Counted from the stretch's first letter, positions 28,744 to 37,786 are shown. The stretch: 64,000 bases of DNA from VKMB-3413 sp041027365 (GCF_041027365.1 NZ_JBFTEH010000008.1:62001-126000), one strand, 5' to 3'. Notes: generated by a model not told the origin, from the sequence alone. Numbers and translations are program-made.

Positions 28744-30183
28744 ATGCCGATCAATGTCACCATGCCCGCGCTGTCGCCGACGATGGAGGAGGGCAACCTC
28801 GCCAAGTGGCTGGTGAAGGAGGGGGATACGATCTCCTCGGGCGACGTGATTGCCGAGATCGAGACCGACAAGGCCACGATGGAGGTCGAGGCGGTCGACG
28901 AGGGGACCGTCGCGAAGATCCTCGTGCCGGCCGGCACCGAGGGCGTGAAGGTCAACGCGGTCATCGCGATCCTCGCCGCCGAAGGCGAGGACGTCTCCGA
29001 CGCGGCGAAGGCCGGCAATGGCGGCGGCGCGCCGCAGGGCGGGGACGCCAAGGGCGGCGTCATGGCGGAGAACGCCAAGGCAGACGATGCCGCGACCGGT
29101 TCGGTGGAAGAGGCCAAGGAGCCGGCGATGCGCGGCGACAGCCGGGCGACCGGCGGCAACGGCGCATCGGCTCCGGCCGCCTCTCCGGCGCCGGCCGCGA
29201 ACGGCGACGCCAAGTCCGAGGGCGGCCGCGTCTTCGCTTCGCCGCTGGCGCGGCGCCTCGCCAGGGAGGCAGGCGTCGACATCTCGGCGGTGAGCGGCTC
29301 CGGCCCGCATGGCCGCGTCGTCAAGGCCGACATCGAGTCGGCGAAGGCCGGCGGCACCGCGAGGAAGCCGGCGGACGCTGCGCCCCAGGGGGCCGCCGAG
29401 CCGCAGGCTGCGGCCGCACCGATCGCCAAGGCGGCGAGCGACGAGTCGATCCTGAAGCTCTTCCCGGAAGGCTCCTACGAAAAGGTGCCGCATGACGGGA
29501 TGCGCAAGACCATCGCCAAGCGCCTCGTCGAGGCGAAGACGACGATCCCGCATTTCTACCTGACGGTCGACTGCGAGCTCGACGCGCTGCTGGCGCTGCG
29601 CAAGCAGCTGAACGACGCCTCGCCGATGATCAAGACCGACGCAGGCGACAAGCCGGCCTACAAGCTCTCGGTCAACGACATGATCATCAAGGCGCATGCG
29701 CTGGCGCTGAAAGCCGTGCCGATGGCCAACGCCTCCTGGACCGAAGGCGCCATGCTGATCCACAAGCACGCCGATGTCGGCGTCGCGGTGTCGATCGAGG
29801 GCGGGCTGATCACGCCGATCATCCGCCGCGCCGACGAAAAGACGCTCTCGGCGATCTCCAACGAGATGAAGGACCTCGCCAAGCGCGCCCGCGCCCGCAA
29901 ACTGAAGCCGGAGGAATACCAGGGCGGCACCTCGGCCGTCTCCAACCTCGGCATGTTCGGCATCAGGGACTTCTCCGCCGTCATCAACCCGCCGCATGCG
30001 ACGATCCTCGCGGTCGGCGCCGGGGAGCAGCGTGCCGTCGTGAAGAACGGGGCCGTGTCCGTCGCGACGGTGATGACGGTGACGCTCTCGACCGACCACC
30101 GCGCGGTCGACGGCGTGCTCGGGGCGGAGCTGATCAGCGCCTTCAAGCAGCTGATCGAGAACCCGATGTCGATGCTGGTCTGA
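28744..30183 (+). CDS. pdhC: Pyruvate dehydrogenase E2, dihydrolipoamide acetyltransferase
   Basis: Core of the pyruvate dehydrogenase complex, transferring acetyl groups from lipoate to CoA. It is 479 residues with one lipoyl domain (residues 1-78, ETDKATMEVEAVDEG), an Ala/Gly-rich linker, a peripheral-subunit-binding domain near residues 162-197 (FASPLARRLAREAGVDISAV), a second linker, and a catalytic domain from about residue 245 with the active-site TDHRAVDGVLGAELI. The start ATG follows GGAG. The product is often named AceF or DLAT in other organisms. Confidence 0.97.
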   Translation: MPINVTMPALSPTMEEGNLAKWLVKEGDTISSGDVIAEIETDKATMEVEAVDEGTVAKILVPAGTEGVKVNAVIAILAAEGEDVSDAAKAGNGGGAPQGGDAKGGVMAENAKADDAATGSVEEAKEPAMRGDSRATGGNGASAPAASPAPAANGDAKSEGGRVFASPLARRLAREAGVDISAVSGSGPHGRVVKADIESAKAGGTARKPADAAPQGAAEPQAAAAPIAKAASDESILKLFPEGSYEKVPHDGMRKTIAKRLVEAKTTIPHFYLTVDCELDALLALRKQLNDASPMIKTDAGDKPAYKLSVNDMIIKAHALALKAVPMANASWTEGAMLIHKHADVGVAVSIEGGLITPIIRRADEKTLSAISNEMKDLAKRARARKLKPEEYQGGTSAVSNLGMFGIRDFSAVINPPHATILAVGAGEQRAVVKNGAVSVATVMTVTLSTDHRAVDGVLGAELISAFKQLIENPMSMLV

Positions 30184-30205
30184 GACGAGAGACGAGGGCA
30201 GGCGC

Positions 30206-30853
30206 ATGAAGACGATTCTCTGCTACGGCGACTCCCTCACCTGGGGCTACAACGCCGAGACGGGCCTGAGGCACGAGCACGATGTGCGCTGGCCGAACGT
30301 CTTGTCGAAGGCGTTGGAGAAAGAGGCCTACGTCATTACCGACGCGCTGAACGGGCGCACCACGGTGTTCGACGACCAGATGGTCTCGGCCGAGCGCAAC
30401 GCGGTGAAGACGCTGCCGACGGCGCTGGGCGCGCATCAGCCGCTCGACCTCGTCATCCTGATGCTCGGCACCAACGACCTGAAGAAGCACACCGGCGGCG
30501 GCCGGGTGTTCGAATCGCGCCAGGGCATGGAGCGGCTGGTCGAGATCGTCCTCGGCTTCCCCTATCAGCGCGGCTACACCGTTCCGAAGATCCTGATCGT
30601 CGCGCCGCCGATCTTCTGCGAGACGACCGAGCCGGATTTCGCGCTGCTGCTCGGCCATGCGGTCGAGGAATCGCAGCATTTCCGCTCCGCCTTCACCAAG
30701 GTGGCAGAGGAATACCAATGCGCCTTCTTCGACGCCTCCGAGGCGTGCGAGACGACGCCGCTCGACGGAATCCACCTTTCGGCGGAGCACACGAAGGCAC
30801 TCGGCGAAGCGCTGATCGAGCCGGTGCGCAAGCTTCTGGCCGACGACGCATGA
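30206..30853 (+). CDS. SGNH/GDSL hydrolase family protein (arylesterase-like)
   Basis: A 215-residue serine esterase. Block I is YGDSLTWGYN with the catalytic Ser near residue 10, block III is LGTNDLKK, and block V is DGIHLSAEHTKALGEAL with the Asp and His. No signal peptide, so it is cytoplasmic. It resembles the compact octameric SGNH esterases known from rhizobia. It lies 22 bases downstream of pdhC and 120 bases upstream of lpdA, thus inside the pdh operon; the substrate and any link to acyl transfer are unknown. Confidence 0.9.
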   Translation: MKTILCYGDSLTWGYNAETGLRHEHDVRWPNVLSKALEKEAYVITDALNGRTTVFDDQMVSAERNAVKTLPTALGAHQPLDLVILMLGTNDLKKHTGGGRVFESRQGMERLVEIVLGFPYQRGYTVPKILIVAPPIFCETTEPDFALLLGHAVEESQHFRSAFTKVAEEYQCAFFDASEACETTPLDGIHLSAEHTKALGEALIEPVRKLLADDA

Positions 30854-30857
30854 CGAT

Positions 30858-30878
30858 GGCGCCGGGCAGCCCGGCGCC
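30858..30878. repeat. Perfect palindrome between the SGNH hydrolase gene and lpdA
   Basis: GGCGCCGGGC and GCCCGGCGCC flank a single A: a ten-base perfect stem with no T-run. It starts five bases after the stop codon. It could stall exonucleases and set the level of lpdA relative to the upstream genes, but is not a canonical terminator. Confidence 0.55.
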
Positions 30879-30973
30879 GTGGGCATGGCTCTGCGCTGGC
30901 GGCCGGTGCATGGCGCACCCCATCGATCCCTTCGTCGAAACAGACAACGAACAAGCGTCCGGGGAGACGACCC

Positions 30974-32428
30974 ATGGCTGACACCTACGACATCCTGATC
31001 ATCGGCGGCGGCCCCGGCGGCTATGTCGCGGCGATCCGCGCCGCCCAGCTCGGCTTCAAGACGGCGGTGGTCGAGCGCGAGCATCTCGGCGGCATCTGCC
31101 TCAACTGGGGCTGCATCCCGACCAAGGCCCTGCTGCGCTCGGCCGAGATCTTCCACTATGCCGAGAACGCCGCGAATTACGGGCTGAAGATCGCCAAGCC
31201 GGACTTCGACATCGAGGCGGTGGTGAAGCGTTCGCGCGGCGTCTCGGCGCAGCTGAACGGCGGCGTCGGCTATCTCATGAAGAAGAACAAGATCGACGTC
31301 ATCTGGGGCCAGGCGAAGATCGCGAAGGCGCCGAAGGGCGGGCCGGTGGAGGTCGCCGTCGGCAAGATCGAGAAGACGGTGGTCGAGCCGCAGAACCCGA
31401 TCCCGAAGGGCGTCCTCGGCGAGGGGACCTACAAGGCCAAGCACGTGATCGTGGCGACCGGCGCGCGCCCGCGCGTCCTGCCCGGCATCGAGCCGGACGG
31501 CGATCGGATCTGGACCTATTTCGAGGCGATGAAGCCGAAGGCGATGCCGAAGAGCCTGATCGTCATGGGCTCCGGCGCCATCGGCATCGAGTTCGCCTCC
31601 TTCTACCGGACGATGGGCGCCGACGTGACCGTCGTCGAGCTGCTGCCGCAGATCATGCCGGTGGAAGACGCCGAGATCGCAGGGATCGCGCGCAAGCAGT
31701 TCGAGAAGCAGGGGCTGAAGATCCTCACCGACGCCAAGGTGTCGAAGGTCGAGAAGGGCGGCAACGGCGTCACCGTCACCGTCGAGACCAAGGACGGCAA
31801 GTCGCAGACGCTGAATGCGGAGCGGCTGATCTCCGCCGTCGGCGTCATGGGCAACACCGAAGGGCTCGGCCTCGAAGAGGCGGGCGTCCAGATCGAGCGC
31901 GGCATCGTGAAGATCGACGGCTACGGGCGGACCAATGTCGAGGGCATCTACGCCATCGGCGACGTTGCCGGCCCGCCGATGCTCGCCCACAAGGCCGAGC
32001 ACGAGGGGACGATCTGCGTCGAGAAGATCAAGGGCCTCGACGTCCATCCGATGAAGAAGACCGAGATCCCCGGCTGCACCTATTGCCAGCCGCAGGTCGC
32101 CTCGGTCGGCCTGACGGAGGCTAAGGCCAAGGAGGCCGGCCGCAAGGTCAAGGTCGGCCGTTTCAACTTCCGCGGCAACGGCAAGGCGATCGCGCTCGGC
32201 GAGCCGGAGGGCCTGGTCAAGACGGTGTTCGATGCCGAGACCGGCGAGCTTCTCGGCGCGCACATGGTCGGGGCCGAGGTGACCGAGCTGATCCAGGGCT
32301 TCGTCATCGCCATGGGCCTCGAGACCACCGAGGAAGAGCTGATGCACACCTGCTTCCCGCATCCGACCCTGTCGGAGATGATGCACGAGAGCGTGCTCGA
32401 CGCCTTCGGCCGCGTCATCCACATGTAA
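30974..32428 (+). CDS. lpdA: Dihydrolipoyl dehydrogenase (E3)
   Basis: FAD enzyme that reoxidises dihydrolipoamide with NAD. It is 484 residues and has no lipoyl domain. The FAD dinucleotide fold DILIIGGGPGGYVAAIRAAQ, redox disulfide GGICLNWGCIPTKALL, NAD-binding IVMGSGAIGIEFASFY, second FAD motif EGIYAIGDVAGPPMLAHKA and the C-terminal active-site base in FPHPTLSEMMHES are all visible. A lysine-rich insertion lies near residues 115-150. It ends the pdh operon and is followed by a terminator. Confidence 0.97.
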   Translation: MADTYDILIIGGGPGGYVAAIRAAQLGFKTAVVEREHLGGICLNWGCIPTKALLRSAEIFHYAENAANYGLKIAKPDFDIEAVVKRSRGVSAQLNGGVGYLMKKNKIDVIWGQAKIAKAPKGGPVEVAVGKIEKTVVEPQNPIPKGVLGEGTYKAKHVIVATGARPRVLPGIEPDGDRIWTYFEAMKPKAMPKSLIVMGSGAIGIEFASFYRTMGADVTVVELLPQIMPVEDAEIAGIARKQFEKQGLKILTDAKVSKVEKGGNGVTVTVETKDGKSQTLNAERLISAVGVMGNTEGLGLEEAGVQIERGIVKIDGYGRTNVEGIYAIGDVAGPPMLAHKAEHEGTICVEKIKGLDVHPMKKTEIPGCTYCQPQVASVGLTEAKAKEAGRKVKVGRFNFRGNGKAIALGEPEGLVKTVFDAETGELLGAHMVGAEVTELIQGFVIAMGLETTEEELMHTCFPHPTLSEMMHESVLDAFGRVIHM

Positions 32429-32528
32429 TGCCGGGCGCCGGGCCGCGCGCCTCTGCTCGGGCGCTCGCAACGCGCCCACGGCAGGTGCCTGTCCCGTTGC
32501 CTCACGCCCGCCATCGCGATTTTGTCGA

Positions 32529-32555
32529 CGCCGTCCCTTGCGGGGCGGCGTTTTC
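32529..32555 (+). terminator. Rho-independent terminator after lpdA
   Basis: CGCCGTCCC (32529) pairs with GGGGCGGCG (32542) with one G-T wobble and a TTGC loop, followed by TTTTC. It lies 100 bases past the lpdA stop and closes the pdh operon. Confidence 0.75.
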
Positions 32556-32601
32556 GCCTCATCTTTTCGCCGACTATCGATTGCCTGAAGGAGAGAGCGG
32601 C

Positions 32602-32853
32602 ATGGGTTGGTTGGGTGCGATCATCGTCGGCGGCATTGCCGGCTGGCTGGCCGAGAAGGTCATGCGCAGCGACATGGGCGTGATCATGAACATCATTCTG
32701 GGCATCGTCGGCGCGGTGGTGCTCAATGCCATCCTCGCCGCCTTCCACGTCATCGGCTACACCAGCCACTGGTCGTGGGCCTATCTGATCGTCGGCTTCA
32801 TCGGCGCCTGCCTGCTGATCTTCGTCTTCCGGCTGATCCGCGGACGCGCCTGA
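32602..32853 (+). CDS. GlsB/YeaQ/YmgE family membrane protein
   Basis: An 83-residue protein made of three hydrophobic segments with glycine-rich contacts: GAIIVGGIAGWLAEKVM, IMNIILGIVGAVVLNAIL and YLIVGFIGACLLIFVF. This is the transglycosylase-associated/GlsB pattern, a small stress-related inner membrane protein of unknown mechanism. AAGGAGAGAG precedes the ATG. It stands alone between the lpdA terminator and lipA. Confidence 0.88.
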   Translation: MGWLGAIIVGGIAGWLAEKVMRSDMGVIMNIILGIVGAVVLNAILAAFHVIGYTSHWSWAYLIVGFIGACLLIFVFRLIRGRA

Positions 32854-32894
32854 AACGATTGCGCCAGAGCCCTCGGCGGCCTAAATAGCCGGTC

Positions 32895-33869
32895 ATGGTC
32901 ACCGTGCTCGACAACCGCTCGCCGGCCGAGGCTCAGCCCCGGCCGCGGCATCCCGAAAAAGCCCATCGTCCGGACAATGCCGCGACCCAGCCGAAACCGG
33001 ACTGGATCCGCGTCAAGGCCCCGGTGTCGAAGGGCTATTACGAGACGCGCGCGATCGCGCGGGACAACAAGCTCGTCACCGTGTGCGAGGAGGCCGGCTG
33101 CCCCAATATCGGCGGCTGCTGGGAGAAGAAGCACGCGACCTTCATGATCATGGGCGGGATCTGCACGAGAGCCTGCTCCTTCTGCAACGTCTCGACCGGC
33201 AAGCCGCACGGGCTCGACCAGAGCGAGCCGGAGAGCGTCGGCCGCGCCGTCGCCGCGATGGGCCTCGCCCATGTCGTGATCACCTCGGTGGATCGCGACG
33301 ACCTGCCGGACGGCGGGGCGGAGCACTTCGTCCAGACGATCCGCGCCATCCGCGCCGCAGCGCCTGGCACGACCGTCGAGATCCTGACGCCGGACTTCCT
33401 GAGGAAGCCGGGCGCGCTGGAGCGCGTCGTCGAGGCCAAGCCCGACGTCTTCAACCACAATCTCGAGACCGTGCCGTCGAACTATCTGACGGTGCGGCCG
33501 GGCGCGCGCTACTTCCATTCCATCCGGCTGCTGCAGCGGGTGAAGGAACTCGATCCGACGATCTTCACCAAGTCCGGCATCATGGTCGGGCTCGGGGAGA
33601 AGCGGAACGAGGTGCTGCAGCTGATGGACGACCTGCGCACGGCCGACGTCGACTTCCTCACCATCGGCCAGTACCTGCAACCGACCAAGAAGCACCATCC
33701 GGTGATCGCCTACGTCACGCCGGACGAGTTCAAGTCCTACGAGACCGTCGCGCTGACCAAGGGCTTCCTCGTCGTCTCCGCCAGCCCGCTGACCCGCTCC
33801 TCGCACCATGCCGGCGAGGATTTCGAGCGCCTGAAGGCGGCGCGGCTCGCCCGCCAAGCCGCCGCCTGA
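32895..33869 (+). CDS. lipA: Lipoyl synthase
   Basis: Radical SAM enzyme that inserts two sulfurs into octanoyl groups to form lipoate, the cofactor of the E2 and E1 beta lipoyl domains encoded just upstream. It is 324 residues. The auxiliary cluster Cys are in VCEEAGCPNIGGCWEKKHAT (C-x4-C-x5-C) and the radical SAM Cys in GGICTRACSFCNVSTGKP (C-x3-C-x2-C). The conserved C-terminal Ser motif is SASPLTRSSHHAGEDF. It precedes a COQ10-like gene, 12 bases apart. Confidence 0.97.
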   Translation: MVTVLDNRSPAEAQPRPRHPEKAHRPDNAATQPKPDWIRVKAPVSKGYYETRAIARDNKLVTVCEEAGCPNIGGCWEKKHATFMIMGGICTRACSFCNVSTGKPHGLDQSEPESVGRAVAAMGLAHVVITSVDRDDLPDGGAEHFVQTIRAIRAAAPGTTVEILTPDFLRKPGALERVVEAKPDVFNHNLETVPSNYLTVRPGARYFHSIRLLQRVKELDPTIFTKSGIMVGLGEKRNEVLQLMDDLRTADVDFLTIGQYLQPTKKHHPVIAYVTPDEFKSYETVALTKGFLVVSASPLTRSSHHAGEDFERLKAARLARQAAA

Positions 33870-33881
33870 GTTTCCGTTCCG

Positions 33882-34328
33882 ATGCCGAAATTCGAAACGA
33901 CCCGCCGCGTCCGCCACACGCCGGAGGAGATGTTCGCCCTCGTCGCGGACGTCGAGAAGTATCCGGAGTTCCTGCCGCTCTGCCAGCGCCTGGTGATCCG
34001 CTCGGAGCGCGAGAAGGAGGGCAAGCGCCTGCTGATCGCCGACATGACGGTCGCCTACAAGATGGTGCGGGAAACCTTCACCTCGCAGGTGCTCCTGAAG
34101 CCCGAGGAGAACGAGATCGACGTCTCCTACGTCAACGGCCCGTTCAGATATCTCGACAACCGCTGGACCTTCGAGCCGGCGGGCGAGGGCGGTTGCGACG
34201 TGAAGTTCTTCATCGACTACGAGTTCAAGAGCCGCACGCTCGGCCTGCTGATGGGCTCGATGTTCGACTTCGCGTTTCGCCGGTTCGCCGAGGCGTTCGA
34301 GCAGCGGGCGGACAAGATCTACGGCTGA
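33882..34328 (+). CDS. RatA/COQ10-like SRPBCC protein (ubiquinone-binding)
   Basis: A 148-residue START-fold protein of the polyketide cyclase/COQ10 group. Hallmarks are VRHTPEEMFALVADVEKYPE at the N-terminus, FLPLCQRLVI, and FIDYEFKSRTLGLLMGSMFD at the C-terminus. Bacterial members are annotated either as ubiquinone chaperones or as RatA; the alphaproteobacterial type next to lipA is best called COQ10-like. It follows lipA by 12 bases and is cotranscribed. Confidence 0.9.
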   Translation: MPKFETTRRVRHTPEEMFALVADVEKYPEFLPLCQRLVIRSEREKEGKRLLIADMTVAYKMVRETFTSQVLLKPEENEIDVSYVNGPFRYLDNRWTFEPAGEGGCDVKFFIDYEFKSRTLGLLMGSMFDFAFRRFAEAFEQRADKIYG

Positions 34329-34350
34329 GGCGGATGGCCGGCACGCCCGG

Positions 34351-34369
34351 CGCCGGCCAAGGGCCGGCG
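34351..34369 (+). terminator. GC-rich hairpin after the COQ10-like gene
   Basis: CGCCGGCC and GGCCGGCG flank AAG, 22 bases after the stop codon. Only TTG follows, so it is a weak intrinsic terminator or an mRNA-end stabiliser. Confidence 0.45.
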
Positions 34370-34488
34370 TTGCGCTCGCGCACTGCCACCTCGCTCACAC
34401 GTTCCTGAACCGTGTTGCGAAATTTTTAGTGGTCGGCTGCCGATCCGGGCCTTACTCTCCTGCCATCATGTTCAGTCAGGAGAATTCG

Positions 34489-34755
34489 ATGCGCGGTCCG
34501 ACGCTCGATCCGCAGTTCGATTGGATTCGGGCGGGCCTCAGCGACGGGCTCGGGCGGACCGCGTTCTGCGTCTCCCGAAGCCAGCAGACGCTCGAATTCC
34601 AGGCCGAGCGGCTTCAGGCGAGCTACGCTGCCGTCGAAAGCGCGCGAAAGCTCTTGCGGGATACGGCGGTCGGCGGAACGGCCGGCTCCGTCACCGCAAG
34701 CCGCGAAGCCGCTACGCTCCGGCGGAACATCGGCCCGGAGAACGGCAGGCTGTAG
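34489..34755 (+). CDS. Small hypothetical protein
   Basis: An 88-residue protein with no recognised domain. The middle is a likely amphipathic helix (QQTLEFQAERLQASYAAVES) and the rest is Arg/Ala-rich. The chosen ATG at 34489 has AGGAG six bases upstream, which is the main support for the gene. No signal peptide or membrane segment. It stands alone, transcribed toward the convergent pncC gene. Phasin-like or flagellar-associated helical proteins are possible relatives, but nothing specific is visible. Confidence 0.5.
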   Translation: MRGPTLDPQFDWIRAGLSDGLGRTAFCVSRSQQTLEFQAERLQASYAAVESARKLLRDTAVGGTAGSVTASREAATLRRNIGPENGRL

Positions 34756-34843
34756 GCGCCCTCATCGCCACGCTGCCGCTGTCGGCCAAAGCGGATCGCT
34801 TGGCGTCCGGGGCGACCGGATCGCGCCGATGCCGCGCTTCCAG

Positions 34844-35395
34844 TCAGCGTCGCTCCAGTGCCGCCGCCAACATCTCCAGGGCCACCCGCACCGACGCCGC
34901 GCGCACCTGCGCCCGGCCGATGTCGCCGAAGCGCTCTTCGCGATGCGCTGTGCCGGCCGGGCCCGCGCAGGCGAAGTGGACGAGTCCGACCGGCTTCACG
35001 TCGGAGCCGCCGCCGGGTCCCGCGATGCCCGTGATCGAGACGGCCGCGTTCACGCCCGCCCGCTGTCGCGCGCCCTCGGCCATCTGCCGCGCCACCGTCT
35101 CCGACACCGCGCCATGCGCCGCCAGCGCCGCCGGATCGACGCCGAGCATGTCGATCTTCGCCTGGTTGGAATAGGTGACGAAGCCGCGGTCGAGGACGGC
35201 GGAGGAGCCGGCGATGTCGGTGATCGCGCCGGCGACGAGGCCGCCGGTGCAGGATTCGGCGGTGGCGAGCGTCCAGCCGGCGGCGGCGTAGCGCTCGACG
35301 ATCGCGCGGGCGAGGGCGGCCGTGTCTCCGGCGGCAGCGACAGGAGCCGCGTTCGCAGCGTGTGTGCCTTCGCCTGACGGTCCGCTCGCGCTCAT
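34844..35395 (-). CDS. pncC: Nicotinamide-nucleotide amidohydrolase (CinA C-terminal domain family)
   Basis: Stand-alone CinA C-terminal domain of 183 residues, which deamidates NMN to NaMN in pyridine nucleotide recycling. Motifs are TLATAESCTGGLVAGAITD, RGFVTYSNQAKIDMLGV and SITGIAGPGGGSDVKPVG. The ATG at 35395 overlaps the ispDF stop codon by four bases, so it is translationally coupled. The N-terminal MoCF-like domain of full CinA is absent. Confidence 0.92.
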   Translation of the reverse strand: MSASGPSGEGTHAANAAPVAAAGDTAALARAIVERYAAAGWTLATAESCTGGLVAGAITDIAGSSAVLDRGFVTYSNQAKIDMLGVDPAALAAHGAVSETVARQMAEGARQRAGVNAAVSITGIAGPGGGSDVKPVGLVHFACAGPAGTAHREERFGDIGRAQVRAASVRVALEMLAAALERR

Positions 35396-36582
35396 CCCTG
35401 CTCTCCATAGGATACGCTCGCCGTCGCGATCGCGGCGATGCCCTCGCGGCGGCCGACGAAGCCGATCGTCTCGTTGGTCGTCGCCTTGACCGACACCCGG
35501 TCCCGCGAAAGCCCGGTCATCGCCGCGACCGCCTCGCACATCGCCTCGCGGTGCGGCGCGATCTTCGGCGCTTCGCAGATCAGCGAGATGTCGGCGTTCA
35601 TGATCCGGCCGCCGCGTTCTTTCACGATCTCCACCGCCCGCTCGACGAAGATGTGCGAGGCCGCGCCGCGCCATTGCGGATCGCTGGGCGGAAAATGATC
35701 GCCGATATCCCCGGCTCCGCAGGTCGCGAGCAGCGCATCCGTCAGCGCGTGCAGGCAGACGTCGGCGTCGGAATGGCCGTCGAGCGTCTGGTCGTGGGGA
35801 ATGCGCACGCCGCAGAGCGTCACGTGGTCGCCCGCGACCAGCCTGTGGACGTCGTAGCCGTTGCCGGTCCGCACGTCGATCATCTCTGGGCTTCCTTTCA
35901 GCTTGCGGTCCGCCAGCGCGATGTCGTGGGCGGTGGTGAGCTTGACGTTTTCGGGGTGGCCGCCGACCAGGCGCACCGGCAGGCCGGCCCATTCGGCGAT
36001 CGAGGCGTCGTCGGTGAAGTCCGAGCGGCCGGAGAGTGACGCCGCGTCGTGTGCGGATCGGATCGCCTGATAGGGAAAGCCCTGCGGTGTCTGCGCGCCG
36101 AACAGGCCCTTGCGGTCGATCGTCTCGTGGATGTGCGAGTCGCCGGTCGCGCGCTTCAGCGTGTCGGCGATGGCGAGGGCCGGGATCGCGCCGCGATCGT
36201 CGGAGACTTCGGCGATGACGGCCTCGATCAGATCCGCTTGGAGGAAGGGGCGTACGCCGTCGTGGATCAGCACGATGTCCGGCGGATCGTCGCCGAGCGC
36301 CGCCAGTCCCATCCGCACCGATTCCTGCCGCTCGGCACCGCCGGTGACGATCGTCAACCCGTCGCGCGCAGGGCCGAGCGCGCGCGCCAGGAGATCCCCG
36401 TCATCCGGATGGACGACGAGCACGATCTCCCCCACCGCGGGATGGCTCCGGAACCGCTCCACCGTATGGGCGAGGACGGGGCGGCCTCCGATCGTGCGGT
36501 ACTGCTTCGGTCCCTCCTGCGACTGCCCGGCGCGTTCGCCGCGCCCGGCAGCCACGATGATCGCGGCGACTGTCCGCTCCAT
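35392..36582 (-). CDS. ispDF: Bifunctional MEP cytidylyltransferase / MECDP synthase
   Basis: Catalyses two steps of the non-mevalonate isoprenoid pathway. It is 396 residues. IspD occupies about residues 1-230 (VAAIIVAAGRGERAGQ, GPKQYRTIGGRPVLAHTVER, IHDGVRPFLQADLI). IspF follows (GNGYDVHRLVAGDHVTLCGV, HSDADVCLHALTDALL, GDIGDHFPPSDP), with metal ligands Asp and His in YDVH. The IspDF fusion without IspE is common in alphaproteobacteria. It is divergent from dusB. Confidence 0.97.
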   Translation of the reverse strand: MERTVAAIIVAAGRGERAGQSQEGPKQYRTIGGRPVLAHTVERFRSHPAVGEIVLVVHPDDGDLLARALGPARDGLTIVTGGAERQESVRMGLAALGDDPPDIVLIHDGVRPFLQADLIEAVIAEVSDDRGAIPALAIADTLKRATGDSHIHETIDRKGLFGAQTPQGFPYQAIRSAHDAASLSGRSDFTDDASIAEWAGLPVRLVGGHPENVKLTTAHDIALADRKLKGSPEMIDVRTGNGYDVHRLVAGDHVTLCGVRIPHDQTLDGHSDADVCLHALTDALLATCGAGDIGDHFPPSDPQWRGAASHIFVERAVEIVKERGGRIMNADISLICEAPKIAPHREAMCEAVAAMTGLSRDRVSVKATTNETIGFVGRREGIAAIATASVSYGEQG

Positions 36583-36691
36583 TCACCCAACCCTCCCTTT
36601 CGATCGCTGCGGATGGATCATAAAAGGAGCGATCTTCGCAAGCGCAACATGCTTGTCTTTTGAGCATGCCCCGATAAAGTACATCGCAGTG

Positions 36692-37786
36692 ATGCAAGAA
36701 TCGACACCGCTCATGAACGCTCAAACTTTAAGCGAGAGCGCCGGTCCGGCTGCGGTCGGGAAAGCGTGGACGCTCGACCGCCTGACGTTGAAGAACCGCG
36801 TCCTGCTCGCGCCGCTCTCCGGCATCTCGGACGTGCCGTTTCGCCGGCTGGCGCGGCGTTTCGGCGCGGGCCTCGTAGTGTCGGAAATGATCGCCAGCGG
36901 CGAGTTCGTCAAGGGCGACGCCGAGGCGCTGAAGCGGGCGATGCGTGACGGCGACGGTCCGCATGCGGTGCAACTCGCGGGCCGCGATCCGGCCTGGATG
37001 CGCGCGGCCGCCGAACGCCTCGCTGCCGAGGGCGCGGACCTCATCGACATCAATTTCGGCTGCCCTGCGAAGAAGGTCGTCGGCGGCCTCTCGGGCTCGG
37101 CGCTGATGCGCGAGCCCGATCTCGCATTGCGCCTGGTCGAGGCGACGCTCGCCGGCGCAGGCAACGTTCCGGTGAGCGTGAAGATGCGGCTCGGCTGGGA
37201 CCGGCAGTCGCTGAATGCGCCTCAGATCGCGCGCCGGGCGGAAGAAGCCGGCGTCGCGATGATCACCGTCCACGGGCGTACGCGCGCCGACTTCTACGAG
37301 GGCACCGCCGACTGGAAGGCGATCGCGGCGGTGAAGGCGGTGGTGTCCGTGCCGCTCATCGCCAATGGCGACCTCGTCCGGCCTGAGCAGCTGCCGCGCA
37401 TGCTGCGCGAGAGCGCCGCCGATGCCGTGATGATCGGCCGCGGCAGCCAGGGTCGGCCGTGGCTGCCCGGCCTCGTGGCGGGCGCCGTGCAGGAGGCGGA
37501 CCTGCGGTCGATGTCGCTCGCCGACCTCGTGACGGAGCACTACGAGGCGATGCTGTCGCATTACGGCGTCCAGACCGGCCTGCGGCATGCGCGCAAGCAC
37601 CTCGGCTGGTATCTCGACCGCTTTGCGGCTGCCGTCGGGCCGGTGCCGGGGGAAGAGCGCGCTGCGGTGATGACCGGCCGCTCCCCGGATGCGGTGATCG
37701 CGCTTCTGCGAAGCCTGTTTGGAAACGCGCGCCTGTCGGACGTCGAGCCGTCCTTCGCCGACGCACCCTTGGCGGAGGCCGCCTGA
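36692..37786 (+). CDS. dusB: tRNA-dihydrouridine synthase (DusB-like)
   Basis: Flavin enzyme that reduces uridines in tRNA. The protein is 364 residues starting at ATG 36692 (another ATG at 36713 is possible; neither has a strong ribosome-binding site). Motifs are NRVLLAPLSGISDVPFRRLA, INFGCPAKKVVGGLSGSALM with the catalytic Cys in the GCPA loop, TVHGRTRADFYEGTADW and VMIGRGSQGRPWL. It is the classic first gene of the ntrBC operon in rhizobia (also called nifR3); ntrB starts three bases after its stop. Confidence 0.96.
   Translation: MQESTPLMNAQTLSESAGPAAVGKAWTLDRLTLKNRVLLAPLSGISDVPFRRLARRFGAGLVVSEMIASGEFVKGDAEALKRAMRDGDGPHAVQLAGRDPAWMRAAAERLAAEGADLIDINFGCPAKKVVGGLSGSALMREPDLALRLVEATLAGAGNVPVSVKMRLGWDRQSLNAPQIARRAEEAGVAMITVHGRTRADFYEGTADWKAIAAVKAVVSVPLIANGDLVRPEQLPRMLRESAADAVMIGRGSQGRPWLPGLVAGAVQEADLRSMSLADLVTEHYEAMLSHYGVQTGLRHARKHLGWYLDRFAAAVGPVPGEERAAVMTGRSPDAVIALLRSLFGNARLSDVEPSFADAPLAEAA

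Noticed and set aside
30143..32479. Long open frame antisense to the SGNH and lpdA genes
   Set aside because: Composition (Arg, Ala, His, Asp) and lack of any domain match antisense artefacts seen throughout GC-rich DNA.
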